Shown in pieces: positions 48,767 through 58,684 of a DNA stretch of 61,199 nucleotides. The stretch's first letter is position 1, and each line of letters begins with the position of its first letter. Both the position numbers and the translations under genes were made by a program. The DNA comes from Nitrospirota bacterium. GTDB taxonomy: Bacteria > Nitrospirota > Nitrospiria > Nitrospirales > Nitrospiraceae. Under the pieces are notes generated by a model. The model saw nothing but the letters and a program-made list of their open reading frames with translations. It was not told the origin of the DNA and did no database searches. The DNA lies in the NCBI GenBank assembly GCA_028876065.1, contig JAGWTI010000008.1:1-61199 (forward strand), in the 5' to 3' direction.

Positions 48767-50236
48767 TTACGATGAGCAGCTCACGATGATTTGTTTGCCC
48801 CAATCCGGCGGCGGCGCCGCATAGGCCTCCATGCCCGGACGTTCGGTAAAGGGATCGAGCAGCAGCTCCCGCAGCCGGTCGATCTCCGCATAGTCCTTGT
48901 GTTGGGTCGCCCGTTCGATCGCGGCCTGCGCCAAATAGTTGCGCAAGACATATTGGGGATTCACCCGGTCCATGCGGGCTTTCCGTTCCTCGTCGCGACG
49001 GCCTTCCGCCCGCAGCCGCTCTTGGTATCGAGCGGCCCAGGCGTCGAACGCCTCCCGGTCCGGGAACCAATCCCGCAGCGGCTCGTTCGCCTCGTCCGGC
49101 CCCTGTCGAAACGTCCCAAGTGCGCGGAAGAGATTCGTATAGTCCACGCGGCCTGCCTGCATCAACTCCAGCAGGTCTCGGATCAGGGCGGCATCATCCG
49201 GCTTGGCCTCCCGCAGTCCCAGCTTCTCCCGCATCAACGCCTCATAGTGAGCGGCCAACACCGCTTCGTACCGGTCCAGCGCGGCTTGCGCCTCCTGTTG
49301 TCCCAGAAACGGAGACAGGGCCCGGGCCAGGCAACGCAAATTGAAGTAACCGACATCCGGCTGATTCTGGAAGGCGTAGTGTCCCTGGTGGTCCGAATGG
49401 TTGCAGATGAAGGCCGGATTGTACTCGTCGAGAAATCCGAACGGTCCGTAGTCCAGCGTGAGGCCAAGGATGGACATGTTGTCGCTGTTCATGACCCCGT
49501 GGGCGAACCCCACGGCCTGCCACTGGGCCAGCAGGCGGGCCGTCCGTTCCGCCACTTCACCGAAGAACCGGGCATACTTGTCCGCCTCGTGCGCCAGGTG
49601 CGGAAAGAACTGGCCGATCACATAATCGGCCAGCAGCGCCACATGGTCATGCTGCCGCCGATAGTAGAAGGCCTCGAAGGAGCCGAAGCGAATGTGGGTG
49701 GGGGCCATGCGCAGCAGCATGGCCCCGGTCTCGACCGTCTCGCGCAGGACCGGCTCTTCCCCGGCCACGATGCAGAGGGATCTGGTGGTCGGAATGCCCA
49801 GGCCATGCATGGCCTCTCCGCACAGGTATTCGCGGATCGTGGACCGGAGCACGGCCCGCCCGTCTCCGTCGCGGGAAAAAGGCGTCAGGCCGGCCCCCTT
49901 TAAATGGAGGTCCCACTTCTCGCCCGCCTGATTCCGGACCTCGCCCAGCAAAATCGCGCGCCCATCGCCGAGCTGCCCCGCATAGACGCCGAACTGGTGC
50001 CCGTAATAGAGCATCGCCACGGGATCGGCACCAGTCGGCAGAAGATCGCCGCCGAAGCAGCGGGGGAACTCCGGCCGCCTGGCCTCGTCCTGGCCCAGAT
50101 CGATCAAGGCCGCGGCGGACGGATTGAAACTCACCAGATGGGGAGCAGGCAGGGGAGTGGGCAGCACCCGCCGATAGAAAACGTCCGGCAGGCGGCTATA
50201 AGTGTTATCGAATTGGAGTGTCTCGAGTGTCGCCAT
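48767..50236 (-). CDS. selO: SelO/YdiU protein adenylyltransferase
   Basis: 489 residues from the ATG at 50236 (MATLETLQFDNTYSRLP); an ATG at 50254 adds six. A pseudokinase-fold enzyme that transfers AMP from ATP to Ser, Thr or Tyr of target proteins. GHQFGVYAGQLGDGRAILLGE, WDLHLKGAGLTPFSRDGDG (Lys and catalytic residues), RSTIREYLCGEAMHGL, AHGVMNSDNMSILG (metal-binding Asn) and DYGPFGFLDEYNP follow the family order. The C-terminal end has SCSS, the position of Sec or Cys in SelO proteins; here it is Cys. Redox control is therefore possible. Confidence 0.93.
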   Translation of the reverse strand: MATLETLQFDNTYSRLPDVFYRRVLPTPLPAPHLVSFNPSAAALIDLGQDEARRPEFPRCFGGDLLPTGADPVAMLYYGHQFGVYAGQLGDGRAILLGEVRNQAGEKWDLHLKGAGLTPFSRDGDGRAVLRSTIREYLCGEAMHGLGIPTTRSLCIVAGEEPVLRETVETGAMLLRMAPTHIRFGSFEAFYYRRQHDHVALLADYVIGQFFPHLAHEADKYARFFGEVAERTARLLAQWQAVGFAHGVMNSDNMSILGLTLDYGPFGFLDEYNPAFICNHSDHQGHYAFQNQPDVGYFNLRCLARALSPFLGQQEAQAALDRYEAVLAAHYEALMREKLGLREAKPDDAALIRDLLELMQAGRVDYTNLFRALGTFRQGPDEANEPLRDWFPDREAFDAWAARYQERLRAEGRRDEERKARMDRVNPQYVLRNYLAQAAIERATQHKDYAEIDRLRELLLDPFTERPGMEAYAAPPPDWGKQIIVSCSS

Positions 50237-50414
50237 CGTGTGCAGGGGCATCATACCATGGCATGGTCCTGGTCTGGGACCCGAGCTTCCCCGGCTGAGA
50301 CGATCAGCCCCAAGAGCGCCTTACGCTCGGCTGCCGATCCCATTCAAGTCCGAGCCCCTTCCAACCGATACCAGAACCGAGACGGTCCGTTCTTCTTGAA
50401 AAAGGAGCACGTCG

Positions 50415-51152
50415 ATGCGTGACCCTGCCCGGCTGCGCCCCCTGCCTACGTTCATCCTGAGCATGATCTTGAGCCTTGCGGCGAACGCGACCGTATCCGG
50501 CCCCGCCTCGGCCGAGGACCGCAAGCTGACGGTGACGACGAGCGACGGCAAGAGCGTTGAAGGATATATTCTGGGCGAGATGCTGCATGTTCAAACCGCC
50601 TTCGGCACCAAACAGATCGACGCGCAGAAGATCAGGCTCTTCTCTCCGGCCGGTATGAACCTGACCGACGGCACTCTGCTGACAGGCATCGTCACCATCA
50701 TGGAAGGTCAGGTCCGGGTCCAAACCGACAAAGGCATCGTCGCCATCCCCGGCCGGCAGGTCCATTCCATTCAAGGGCAGGGGGCCTACCTCTCGACCGC
50801 GCAGCCGACCGGGCCGGTCCCCGGCGAGGGAGGGGACGGAGAGTCCGCCGCGTCTCTGTTGTTGGGTCGCTGGCAGGACAGCAACGGGGCCACCTGGGAA
50901 TTCCTCAAGGACGGGACCGTGACGCAGGGCAACTCCGCGCTTCGATACACATTCCCGGATCACCGTCACTTGAAATTGCATGTCGGCCAGGCAGGGGCGG
51001 GAGTCGGCATGTCTGGCATGCACGGAGGGTTTATGCCAATGATGGGCGGCATCAGCCTCGACCGCGTTTACGACATCGCCTCGGCCAGCCACTCCCGAGT
51101 GGTACTCAAATATCAGGGGAACGATCTGACGCTGACCCGCGTCCGCGAGTAG
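50415..51152 (+). CDS. exported protein of unknown function
   Basis: 245 residues, with AAAAAGGAG 7 bp upstream of the ATG. Signal peptide (LPTFILSMILSLAANATVSG) then a beta-rich domain (LTVTTSDGKSVEGYILGEML, VRVQTDKGIVAIPGRQVHSI) similar in style to small SH3-like or LpxR-like fragments. The second half (LLLGRWQDSNGATWEFLKDG and YDIASASHSRVVLKY) looks like a lipocalin-like strand set. A Met/Gly-rich loop (about residues 196-215) is notable. Function unknown, periplasmic. Confidence 0.7.
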   Translation: MRDPARLRPLPTFILSMILSLAANATVSGPASAEDRKLTVTTSDGKSVEGYILGEMLHVQTAFGTKQIDAQKIRLFSPAGMNLTDGTLLTGIVTIMEGQVRVQTDKGIVAIPGRQVHSIQGQGAYLSTAQPTGPVPGEGGDGESAASLLLGRWQDSNGATWEFLKDGTVTQGNSALRYTFPDHRHLKLHVGQAGAGVGMSGMHGGFMPMMGGISLDRVYDIASASHSRVVLKYQGNDLTLTRVRE

Positions 51153-51183
51153 GGCGGCGGTCTCGGATCGAGGAGGGACGCCC

Positions 51184-51552
51184 ATGTGGAAACGGTTTGC
51201 ATCTTTCCTGACCACCTGCTGCCCCGCCTGTCAATTCCGCGCGGGGAGTCCCCGCTTTCCAGACCCGACCGACCGTTTCCTTGCCTGGCTCTGCATTCAT
51301 CCCTTCGAATGTCGGTCCTGTCATGCCCGGTACTATGCCTGTGCCCTCCGCGCCCCGGTTCAGAGCGCGCTGGCCTTGCGCAAAGCCTCTTCTCAAACTA
51401 TGATACAGCGCTACAGGGAGATCGAAGGTGCCTACGACGATCCCGCCGGGCCGCTACCGCCACTACAAGGGTCAAGACTACGAGGTCCTCGGCAGCGCCA
51501 GGCATTCCGAGACGGAGGAGGAGTTCGTCGTCTATCGCGCCCTGTATGGTGA
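51184..51552 (+). CDS. putative small zinc-ribbon protein overlapping the next gene
   Basis: 122 residues, with GAGGAGGG 8 bp before the ATG. Cys motifs CCPACQF (near residue 12) and ECRSCHARYYAC (near 43) form a plausible zinc ribbon. The last about 40 residues overlap the DUF1653 gene in another frame and are low-complexity, so the true protein may be shorter or this end meaningless. Included because of the strong ribosome site and the conserved-looking first half. Confidence 0.45.
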   Translation: MWKRFASFLTTCCPACQFRAGSPRFPDPTDRFLAWLCIHPFECRSCHARYYACALRAPVQSALALRKASSQTMIQRYREIEGAYDDPAGPLPPLQGSRLRGPRQRQAFRDGGGVRRLSRPVW

Positions 51553-51661
51553 ACGTGGCTTGTGGGTCCGCCCCAAAGCGATGTTCACGGAAGCGGTGAC
51601 GGTAGACGGGGAGCCGGTCCCGCGGTTTCGGCTCATCGGGACTGATCCTTCTTCAGACTAG
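51428..51661 (+). CDS. DUF1653-family protein
   Basis: 77 residues from a GTG at 51428 (GGGAG site). The family pattern is clear: PPGRYRHYKGQDYEVLGSARHSETEEEFVVYRALYG followed by LWVRPKAMFTE, written here as separate blocks: GRYRHYKGQDYEVLG, ARHSETEEEFVVYR and LWVRPKAMF. A small beta-barrel, SH3-like, of unknown role. It overlaps the preceding frame by 125 bp. Confidence 0.82.
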   Translation: MPTTIPPGRYRHYKGQDYEVLGSARHSETEEEFVVYRALYGERGLWVRPKAMFTEAVTVDGEPVPRFRLIGTDPSSD

Positions 51662-51722
51662 CACAACATCTCGGCCATGCTTTCGCATGCTTACCGACTG
51701 TCCGAGCGCGTATGTCCGTGTG

Positions 51723-52132
51723 CTACGATTGCTCACCGGTCAACACGTCGAGAAAGGCCCGCGCACGGATGATCTGCACGTTGCCGTAGACCGCGAGCCT
51801 CAAGAGGTGCTTGTCTCCGGACACAAGATAGGGCGCACCGGCAAGCTGGGCCGTCTCGATGAACTTGTCATCCTCTGGGTCATCGGCGACCGCTTTGAGC
51901 ACTCCCGGAACTTCGATATAGGTAGACATATTCCGCACAAGCGCCACGGTGCCGGCGGCTTCTGTCTCTGTGAATGCGAATTTGGCAACCAGAACCCCGT
52001 GAAATTCGATCAGGATGGAAGAGGAGAGATCAGTTCCGAGAGCCCGGCCTGAGCAGTGAGCAGGCATCGGTAGGGAGTTCCGCGCCAGAGGACGGCGGAG
52101 ACGAGGATGTTCGTGTCGAAAACGACTCTCAC
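51723..52132 (-). pseudogene. PIN-domain (VapC-like) toxin with frameshift
   Basis: The frame from the GTG at 52132, immediately after the antitoxin TAG, reads VRVVFDTNILVSAVLW and GTPYRCLLTAQAGLSELISP, the N-terminal part of a PIN toxin with its catalytic Asp. It then hits a TGA near 52009. Another frame continues with ILIEFHGVLVAKFAF and the second half ADDPEDDKFIETAQLAG, LVSGDKHLLRL up to the stop codon at 51723. A single-base loss in the CT-rich tract at about 52013-52027 explains this. The metal-binding Asp/Glu set would be complete if the frame were restored. Probably an inactivated toxin, or a sequence error. Confidence 0.8.
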
Positions 52133-52372
52133 CTATCCGCGCTCGTGCAGGATCTCGTCCACCAACGCGTCTCGCTCGTCCTCGCTCAGTTTCAGCACAT
52201 CCAGCCCGCGCGCCCGGCACACCGCCTCGAGCCTGGGACGATTGCGCTCAATCAGGCGGTCCAGCCGTTCCATACCATCCACCAGCTTCAATAAGGCAGC
52301 CCGTCGGCCCGCCGGGGAGAGCTGATCCAGAGAACGCAGAATCTCTCGATCCTTCACCTCGATTATCGCCAT
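52133..52372 (-). CDS. antitoxin of the PIN toxin operon
   Basis: 79 residues (GAGGAGG site before the ATG at 52372). Charged, helical: IIEVKDREILRSLDQLSPA and LKLVDGMERLDRLIERN, ending KLSEDERDALVDEILHERG. Its stop codon TAG is followed directly by the toxin GTG. It probably binds the toxin and its own promoter. A good promoter lies at 52427-52455. Confidence 0.75.
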   Translation of the reverse strand: MAIIEVKDREILRSLDQLSPAGRRAALLKLVDGMERLDRLIERNRPRLEAVCRARGLDVLKLSEDERDALVDEILHERG

Positions 52373-52426
52373 AAGTCGGCCTCCTCACGTACGCGGCAGG
52401 CGTTGACACCCCCCCCGCTTCCCGTC

Positions 52427-52455
52427 ATTGTACGTGGAACGTGACGTGCTGTCGA
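52427..52455 (-). promoter_or_regulatory. promoter of the antitoxin-PIN toxin operon
   Basis: On the minus strand TCGACA (52450-52455), 17 bp spacer, TACAAT (52427-52432); leader about 50 nt. Confidence 0.5.
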
Positions 52456-52516
52456 GCAGCGGAATCCGCTCTGCTTCCTTGCCCTGGATTTTCCTCGGCT
52501 CTATCATGGCGCCACC

Positions 52517-53056
52517 GTGACCGGTTCAGGAGACCCGTCTGCCGTGGGAAGACCGCCCAAAGCCTATAGTCAAGCCGGTCGCCTGACGGCGATGATTCGA
52601 TCGCTCGCCTCCCGCGCCTGCACGCTGGACGACCTGTGCCAAGAGTTCGGCGTCAGCCGACGGCAGGTCTATCGTAACCTGGCCCGTATCGAGGAAGAGG
52701 GGCACCCGCTGACACAAATCAAGGACGGACTCGGTGAGTCCACGTGGCAGTTGCCGCTGAGCTACAAAGGGCTGCCGCCCGTGACGCTTTCACCCTACGA
52801 ACTCATGTCGCTCTATCTGGCCAAAAGCCATTTGACCTACTTGAAGGACACGCCGTTCCTCGACGATCTCGACGGCGTCATTGCAAAAGTCCGATCTGGG
52901 CTCCCGGCCAAGATGGCGGCAGGAATGCGCCCGCAAAAATCTTTGCATGAGAAAGACGGTTTCATGCCCTGTATGGGACATGGGTTGCAGATCAAACTGT
53001 TGGCGATGTTCGTAAAGGATGTGGATGTGATGGTAGAGGGCAAGCGGGTTCCGTAA
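52517..53056 (+). CDS. truncated HTH/WYL-type transcriptional regulator
   Basis: 179 residues from a GTG at 52517. The N terminus is an HTH_11-like domain (GRLTAMIRSLASRACTLDDL and FGVSRRQVYRNLARIEEEGH), then PPVTLSPYELMSLYLAKSHL as in WYL-domain regulators, which normally reach 300 or more residues. Here the chain ends after about 180 with no WYL core. The last about 40 residues are unlike the family and end at TAA. A truncated or degenerate relative, so DNA binding may remain but ligand control is probably lost. Confidence 0.65.
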   Translation: MTGSGDPSAVGRPPKAYSQAGRLTAMIRSLASRACTLDDLCQEFGVSRRQVYRNLARIEEEGHPLTQIKDGLGESTWQLPLSYKGLPPVTLSPYELMSLYLAKSHLTYLKDTPFLDDLDGVIAKVRSGLPAKMAAGMRPQKSLHEKDGFMPCMGHGLQIKLLAMFVKDVDVMVEGKRVP

Positions 53057-53125
53057 TTCCGCTGCTTCAGTCCCGACGATTCAGCCCCGTCCCCCAGGTG
53101 TAGACTTTGGTCCCTCCCTCACGCC

Positions 53126-53605
53126 TCACTGGTTTTCGATGAACGTCCAGCGCGCGAAGGTTGCCGCCTGGCCCTGCTTCTGGCCCGCGTCGTCCACCAC
53201 GTTCCAGACAAGCGCCTGTTCCACCAGAAACCGCCGACCGGTCCGCGAAATGCGGACGCCTCGGTAGTTGTCGATGAACCCTTGCGCCTGAGCCTGCGCC
53301 AACATCCGCGCCCGTTCCTCCCGGTTCACCGGCTCCGCCGTCAAGCGCGAGGGCGTGCGCGAGAATTCCTCCCACTCCATCTCCCACAAGTCCAATGCGA
53401 TCCGGTTGCCATAATTCAGCACCGGGTCCGGTTCGATTCCATGCGACACCACCACGAAGGGCGCGACGAACAACCGCTCCGCTTGCGCCTCGACCGTCCC
53501 GCCCCGCTCGATCAAGTCTCGGCCGGTCCATCGACGGAAGCTGTCCAACAGCAAGTTGGTCCAAACGATCTTGAGCCGATCCATCCACCAGATTTGGGGG
53601 GTCAT
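53126..53605 (-). CDS. MEKHLA-domain protein
   Basis: 159 residues from the ATG at 53605 (GGAGC site). MEKHLA motifs in order: SFRRWTGRDLIERG, VSHGIEPDPVLNYGNRIALD, LWEMEWEEFSRTPSRLTAEP, EERARMLAQAQAQGFIDNY, GVRISRTGRRFLVEQALVWN and QAATFARWTF. The family is PAS-like and known in plant transcription factors and cyanobacteria; it may bind a small molecule. Cytoplasmic, divergent from the CBS gene. Confidence 0.85.
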   Translation of the reverse strand: MTPQIWWMDRLKIVWTNLLLDSFRRWTGRDLIERGGTVEAQAERLFVAPFVVVSHGIEPDPVLNYGNRIALDLWEMEWEEFSRTPSRLTAEPVNREERARMLAQAQAQGFIDNYRGVRISRTGRRFLVEQALVWNVVDDAGQKQGQAATFARWTFIENQ

Positions 53606-53712
53606 GCCGGAAGCTCCACGGCTATATAGGAGGTCTGCCCCTACGAGAAGGTCGGGACTCAAGTTCTTATTCGATTGCGCCGATACGGACAACGGGTGAA
53701 AAGGAGCGCTCC

Positions 53713-54330
53713 ATGCCTGTCATCCTGGCCGTCAACGGAGCCGTTGAATCCTATCAGCCGAGGTCCGATGGGCGTCGGCCGAAGGCGCCTCGTCCCGCCC
53801 GCCATGCGAACGAGGAGCCGTCGGATCAGGAGGAGCAGGTACCCGATCAAGCGTTGGCGGTCCTGGCCGCACAGCAAGCCTACGCGCAGGTCAGCCGGCC
53901 CCAGCCCAGGAAACCCGCCCTGCTGGCCCAAGACATCATGAGCGCCCCGGTGCAGGCGCTCCTGCCGGACACCTCGCTGAAGGAAGCCTGGGCCTTGATG
54001 AAAGCCAAGGGCTTTCGCCACCTGCCGATCGCATCGGCGGACGGAAGGCTGGCCGGTATCATTTCAGACCGGGACTTGCTGCGATGCTCGAGTACCCTGG
54101 ACTCCCAGGTGGCGTTTCCGATCCAGCAGACGGTATCCGCAATCATGGCCACGCACGTCTTGACCGCCACCCCCTCGACCGAGATTCACGAGCTCGCCCG
54201 CGTGATGCTGAGCGAGCGCATCAGCGCCCTGCCGATCATCGACACCGGACACCGGCCCATCGGCATCGTCACGATCACCGACATCCTGCGTTGCGTCATG
54301 CTCCGCGCGCCGTTGGAACTCTGGACCTAA
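53713..54330 (+). CDS. two-CBS-domain protein
   Basis: 205 residues, with AAAAGGAG before the ATG. After a charged low-complexity N terminus (residues 1-70), a CBS pair: QDIMSAPVQALLPDTSLKEA, FRHLPIASADGRLAGIISDRDL, then AIMATHVLTATPSTEIHELA and ISALPIIDTGHRPIGIVTIT with TDIL. CBS pairs bind adenine nucleotides and regulate partners. No enzyme domain is fused. Target unknown. Confidence 0.88.
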   Translation: MPVILAVNGAVESYQPRSDGRRPKAPRPARHANEEPSDQEEQVPDQALAVLAAQQAYAQVSRPQPRKPALLAQDIMSAPVQALLPDTSLKEAWALMKAKGFRHLPIASADGRLAGIISDRDLLRCSSTLDSQVAFPIQQTVSAIMATHVLTATPSTEIHELARVMLSERISALPIIDTGHRPIGIVTITDILRCVMLRAPLELWT

Positions 54331-54349
54331 GCCGATGGTCCGTCCTGCA

Positions 54350-55144
54350 TCACTTTTCATCGGCTGACGGCGCCGCCTGACAGACAGGCGTGGCAGGTTC
54401 GCTGACGATCCTGTCGTATTGCATCCGTTCGGGTGCGCCCTTCGCCCCCCACGTCTCATCCAACACATCGGGCGCGTAGCGATTCAGGAACTGGACCGTC
54501 AGGTAGAGCTGGTAGGGGTCGTGGCTGGCCATCAGGATCTTCTGCTGCGCGGCGCGGTCGTTGTCTTCCGCCGTCCCGGGGCTCCACGACGCCACCTCCT
54601 GGATCGCTTTCACCAACTTGTCGTAGTCCGGATTCAGGTCGCTGTAGAGCCCATCCTCATGCTCCACTCCGCCCGAGTCTTCATAGCGCCCCCTGACGTC
54701 GCGTCTGAGAAAGACCAGGCTTCTGAGCGAACCCTGCCGGTAGGCCTTCCACCAGCACGGCGACTGGATGGCAAAGACATAAATCTGCTTCGGAAGCGGG
54801 GGTTGCTTGCCTCCGGGAAACGGTTTCAACACCCGCTCGATTTTGGCGCCTTTCATGGCTCGCTCGAAGACCGCCCGGGGAAGGGCATGGCCCTTGGGGT
54901 CGGCCGCAGTGGCCGAGGAATGTTTCGGGATCGACTGGTCCATCGGCAGGTTCACCTCGACGATACCCTCAGCCTGAAAGACCTTCTCCGCCAGCGTCAA
55001 CCGGATCGTCTTCTCGCCCAGCGCGGAAGACGGAGCGGCCAGAAGCAGCGCCCCTCCGACCACCCAGGCCAGCCGGCCAAGACGCAGCCGGTGAACGGTC
55101 TGGGCCGACCGAGGCCCTGGACGGATATCAGGCGTCCCCCTCAT
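54350..55144 (-). CDS. exported protein of unknown function
   Basis: 264 residues from the ATG at 55144. Signal peptide (LGRLAWVVGGALLLAAPSSALG). The mature part begins TIRLTLAEKVFQAEGIVEVN and contains PCWWKAYRQGSLRSLVFLRR and YDKLVKAIQEVASWSPG. An Asp/Glu-rich middle and two Cys at the C terminus (TPVCQAAPSADEK) are visible. A larger open frame on the same strand above 55144 is only the shadow of leuC. Function unknown. Confidence 0.68.
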   Translation of the reverse strand: MRGTPDIRPGPRSAQTVHRLRLGRLAWVVGGALLLAAPSSALGEKTIRLTLAEKVFQAEGIVEVNLPMDQSIPKHSSATAADPKGHALPRAVFERAMKGAKIERVLKPFPGGKQPPLPKQIYVFAIQSPCWWKAYRQGSLRSLVFLRRDVRGRYEDSGGVEHEDGLYSDLNPDYDKLVKAIQEVASWSPGTAEDNDRAAQQKILMASHDPYQLYLTVQFLNRYAPDVLDETWGAKGAPERMQYDRIVSEPATPVCQAAPSADEK

Positions 55145-55236
55145 AGGGACCCACCGTACAGAAAAATTCGATGGAGTGCAATCGCCGGATGGCGGTCGGA
55201 AACGGCTGTCGGAGACGGCGGATCGGCTCTTCACGC

Positions 55237-55419
55237 TCACTTGCGTCGGGGGACGAACTCGTCCGCCACCACCCGGCAGACACAGAAGTAGATCTGCCGG
55301 CGCTCGGCCAGGACCCGCACGATCATCGAGCCGCAGGACGGGCAGAAAGGGGGCAGGGCTTCGCGCTGGATGGTCCAACGCGGAATCGTCACCAAGTCGA
55401 ATGAAATGGCTCCCTTCAT
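55237..55419 (-). CDS. small CxxC zinc-binding protein
   Basis: 60 residues from the ATG at 55419 (GGAACGG upstream). A zinc knuckle: FCPSCGSM and YFCVCR, with IPRWTIQREALPP before and ADEFVPRRK after. A small metal-binding protein, possibly regulatory. It lies upstream of, and divergent from, leuC. Confidence 0.55.
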   Translation of the reverse strand: MKGAISFDLVTIPRWTIQREALPPFCPSCGSMIVRVLAERRQIYFCVCRVVADEFVPRRK

Positions 55420-55516
55420 ATCCGTTCCATCGGACGCCGGAGCGGAAAACTTGAGCGGCAGGCGGGCCCCGCTCCGCCCGACGTAACAACCGGATGCAGA
55501 CTCGATGGCAACATTG

Positions 55517-55525
55517 GTATAATGG
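55517..55525 (+). promoter_or_regulatory. extended -10 promoter of leuC
   Basis: TGGTATAAT: a perfect TATAAT (55520-55525) preceded by TG one base before (extended -10). The leader to leuC is about 65 nt. No good -35, as expected for an extended -10 promoter. Confidence 0.6.
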
Positions 55526-55597
55526 CGTCCGATTCCGGAGCGGAGAGCGGATGCGAAGACCGGTCGGTCGGCCGAGCCGGCTTGCAAGGAGTGTGGC

Positions 55598-57001
<1,404 letters not shown>

Positions 57002-57081
57002 CGGAATTGACGATTTGATCATTGCCTATTGCATCAATGAAACAATCGGCAATGACTCGGTGAAACAATAGAGGAAGCGCC

Positions 57082-57699
57082 ATGCAGCCATTTACCACCT
57101 TGACCGGACTCGTCGCGCCGCTGGACCGGCTGAACGTGGACACGGACCAGATCATCCCCAAGCAGTATCTCAAGACCATCAAACGCACGGGGTTGCGCGA
57201 AGGGCTGTTCTTCGACTGGCGGCGCAAGCCGGACGGATCGCCCGACCCGGAGTTCTTCGTCAACCAAGCCCGGTATCGGGACGCGACGATCCTGCTCACG
57301 CGCGACAACTTCGGCTGCGGGTCCTCGCGCGAACATGCCCCCTGGGCCCTGCTCGATCAAGGGTTCCGCTGCATCATCGCGCCCAGCTTCGCCGACATCT
57401 TCTACAACAACTGTTTCCAGAACGGCATCCTGCCGGTGGTGTTGAAAGCGGCGGAGGTGCAGGCCCTGTTCCAGGGCGTCGCCGCCAAGCCCGGGTATCA
57501 GCTCACCATAGACCTGGCCGCCCAGACCGTCAGGACTCCCGAGGGGACGACCTATCGCTTCGACGTGGCCCCCTTCCGGAAGGACTGTCTGTTCAAGGGA
57601 CTGGACTCGATCGGGCTCAGCCTGCAGCACGAACCGGCCATCGCGGCCTACGAGAAGCGGCGCAAAGCCGAAGCGCCCTGGCTGTTCGCCGATATCTGA
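57082..57699 (+). CDS. leuD: 3-isopropylmalate dehydratase small subunit LeuD
   Basis: 205 residues, with AGAGGAAG upstream. The swivel domain pairs with Leu[61 protein letters not shown] and the tail [14 protein letters not shown]. All key residues for the substrate (GCGSSREHA) are intact. Cotranscribed with leuC. leuB and leuA are outside the window. Confidence 0.97.
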   Translation: MQPFTTLTGLVAPLDRLNVDTDQIIPKQYLKTIKRTGLREGLFFDWRRKPDGSPDPEFFVNQARYRDATILLTRDNFGCGSSREHAPWALLDQGFRCIIAPSFADIFYNNCFQNGILPVVLKAAEVQALFQGVAAKPGYQLTIDLAAQTVRTPEGTTYRFDVAPFRKDCLFKGLDSIGLSLQHEPAIAAYEKRRKAEAPWLFADI

Positions 57700-57773
57700 C
57701 CAAGGAGTCGCCGGTCTTCAGTTTTCAGTAATCGGTTCCGGAACTGCCAACTGATAACTGATAATCTGCGCTT

Positions 57774-58676
57774 CTAGAAACCGTAGGCGATCCCGACCGA
57801 CAAGGCATAGGCCGGCGCCCCGTCCGACAGGCCGATCTGCGTCGACCCGTTCAACGCCCAGCCCCCGGAGAGCGTATAGTTGACCGCGAACAGGAAGTCC
57901 TGCGGGGCCTGGTAGCCGGCCAGCAGGGAGCGGTAATATTCATAATAGCCGCTGACCAACAGCTCCTTCGTGACGTAGTAGCCGAGCCCCGCGTCGTAAT
58001 ACCATTGGTTGCGCAAGTCCACGCCGGGCGGCTTGCCGATGAACGTGTAGCCCGCATCCGCAAACGACACCCATTTGTCGCCTAGCGCCTTCGTCAACTC
58101 GACCCCCGCGCCTTCATCCGGCTCTCCGGTGCCCAGCCCTTTGTCGGCGTCGGCCGTGGGAACCTTCAGCCGGGCCGTGACCGCAAGGGTGGGCACCAAG
58201 CCGGTCCCGTCGACGACATAATAACGGCCGCGAAGCACCACGTCGCCCAACCCGCTGTTGGTGACGATCGGATCAGGTGTCGCCGGGTCGCGCTTGCGCC
58301 GGCCCCGATCCGGCGTGGGAGAGCCGCATTGGTGATTGGTCCGGTTCGGCACGCCGCTGAGCAGCGTCACCGAACAGTCGCCGGTGACGCTGACATAGGG
58401 TACGACCAGGGTGAGGTCGCCGTCTTTGAATTGACGCTGCAGACTGAGGGGCACATACCAGATCGTGGTCTTGGACCCGGCTCCGTAATCCCCGCTGGAA
58501 TAGTTCGGCGTGACGGACACCTGCCAGGTCGTATCTTCCGTATGAGCCGGCTCGCCGGGCCGGGATTCCTCGCCTTGCGCAAGCACCGGCAGCAGACAGA
58601 GGATCAGGCAGGCCGGAAACGGCCAGAACGTGCGGGGAACGGCACCGGACGTCATGGGCTCCGACGGCGGCGGCAT
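57774..58676 (-). CDS. outer-membrane beta-barrel protein (phenol-degradation MetA-like)
   Basis: 300 residues; an in-frame ATG at 58655 may be the real start. Signal peptide (FWPFPACLILCLLPVLAQG) then a barrel of amphipathic strands ending in Phe (VGIAYGF), as outer-membrane proteins need. The strands WQVSVTPNYSSGDYGAGSK, TIWYVPLSLQRQ and LVPTLAVTARLKVPTADADKG resemble the MetA-pathway-of-phenol-degradation/transporter barrel family. Probably a solute channel. Last gene of the minus-strand set with the exported Gln-rich protein 8 bp upstream. Confidence 0.78.
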   Translation of the reverse strand: MPPPSEPMTSGAVPRTFWPFPACLILCLLPVLAQGEESRPGEPAHTEDTTWQVSVTPNYSSGDYGAGSKTTIWYVPLSLQRQFKDGDLTLVVPYVSVTGDCSVTLLSGVPNRTNHQCGSPTPDRGRRKRDPATPDPIVTNSGLGDVVLRGRYYVVDGTGLVPTLAVTARLKVPTADADKGLGTGEPDEGAGVELTKALGDKWVSFADAGYTFIGKPPGVDLRNQWYYDAGLGYYVTKELLVSGYYEYYRSLLAGYQAPQDFLFAVNYTLSGGWALNGSTQIGLSDGAPAYALSVGIAYGF

Positions 58677-58684
58677 ACGGAAGG

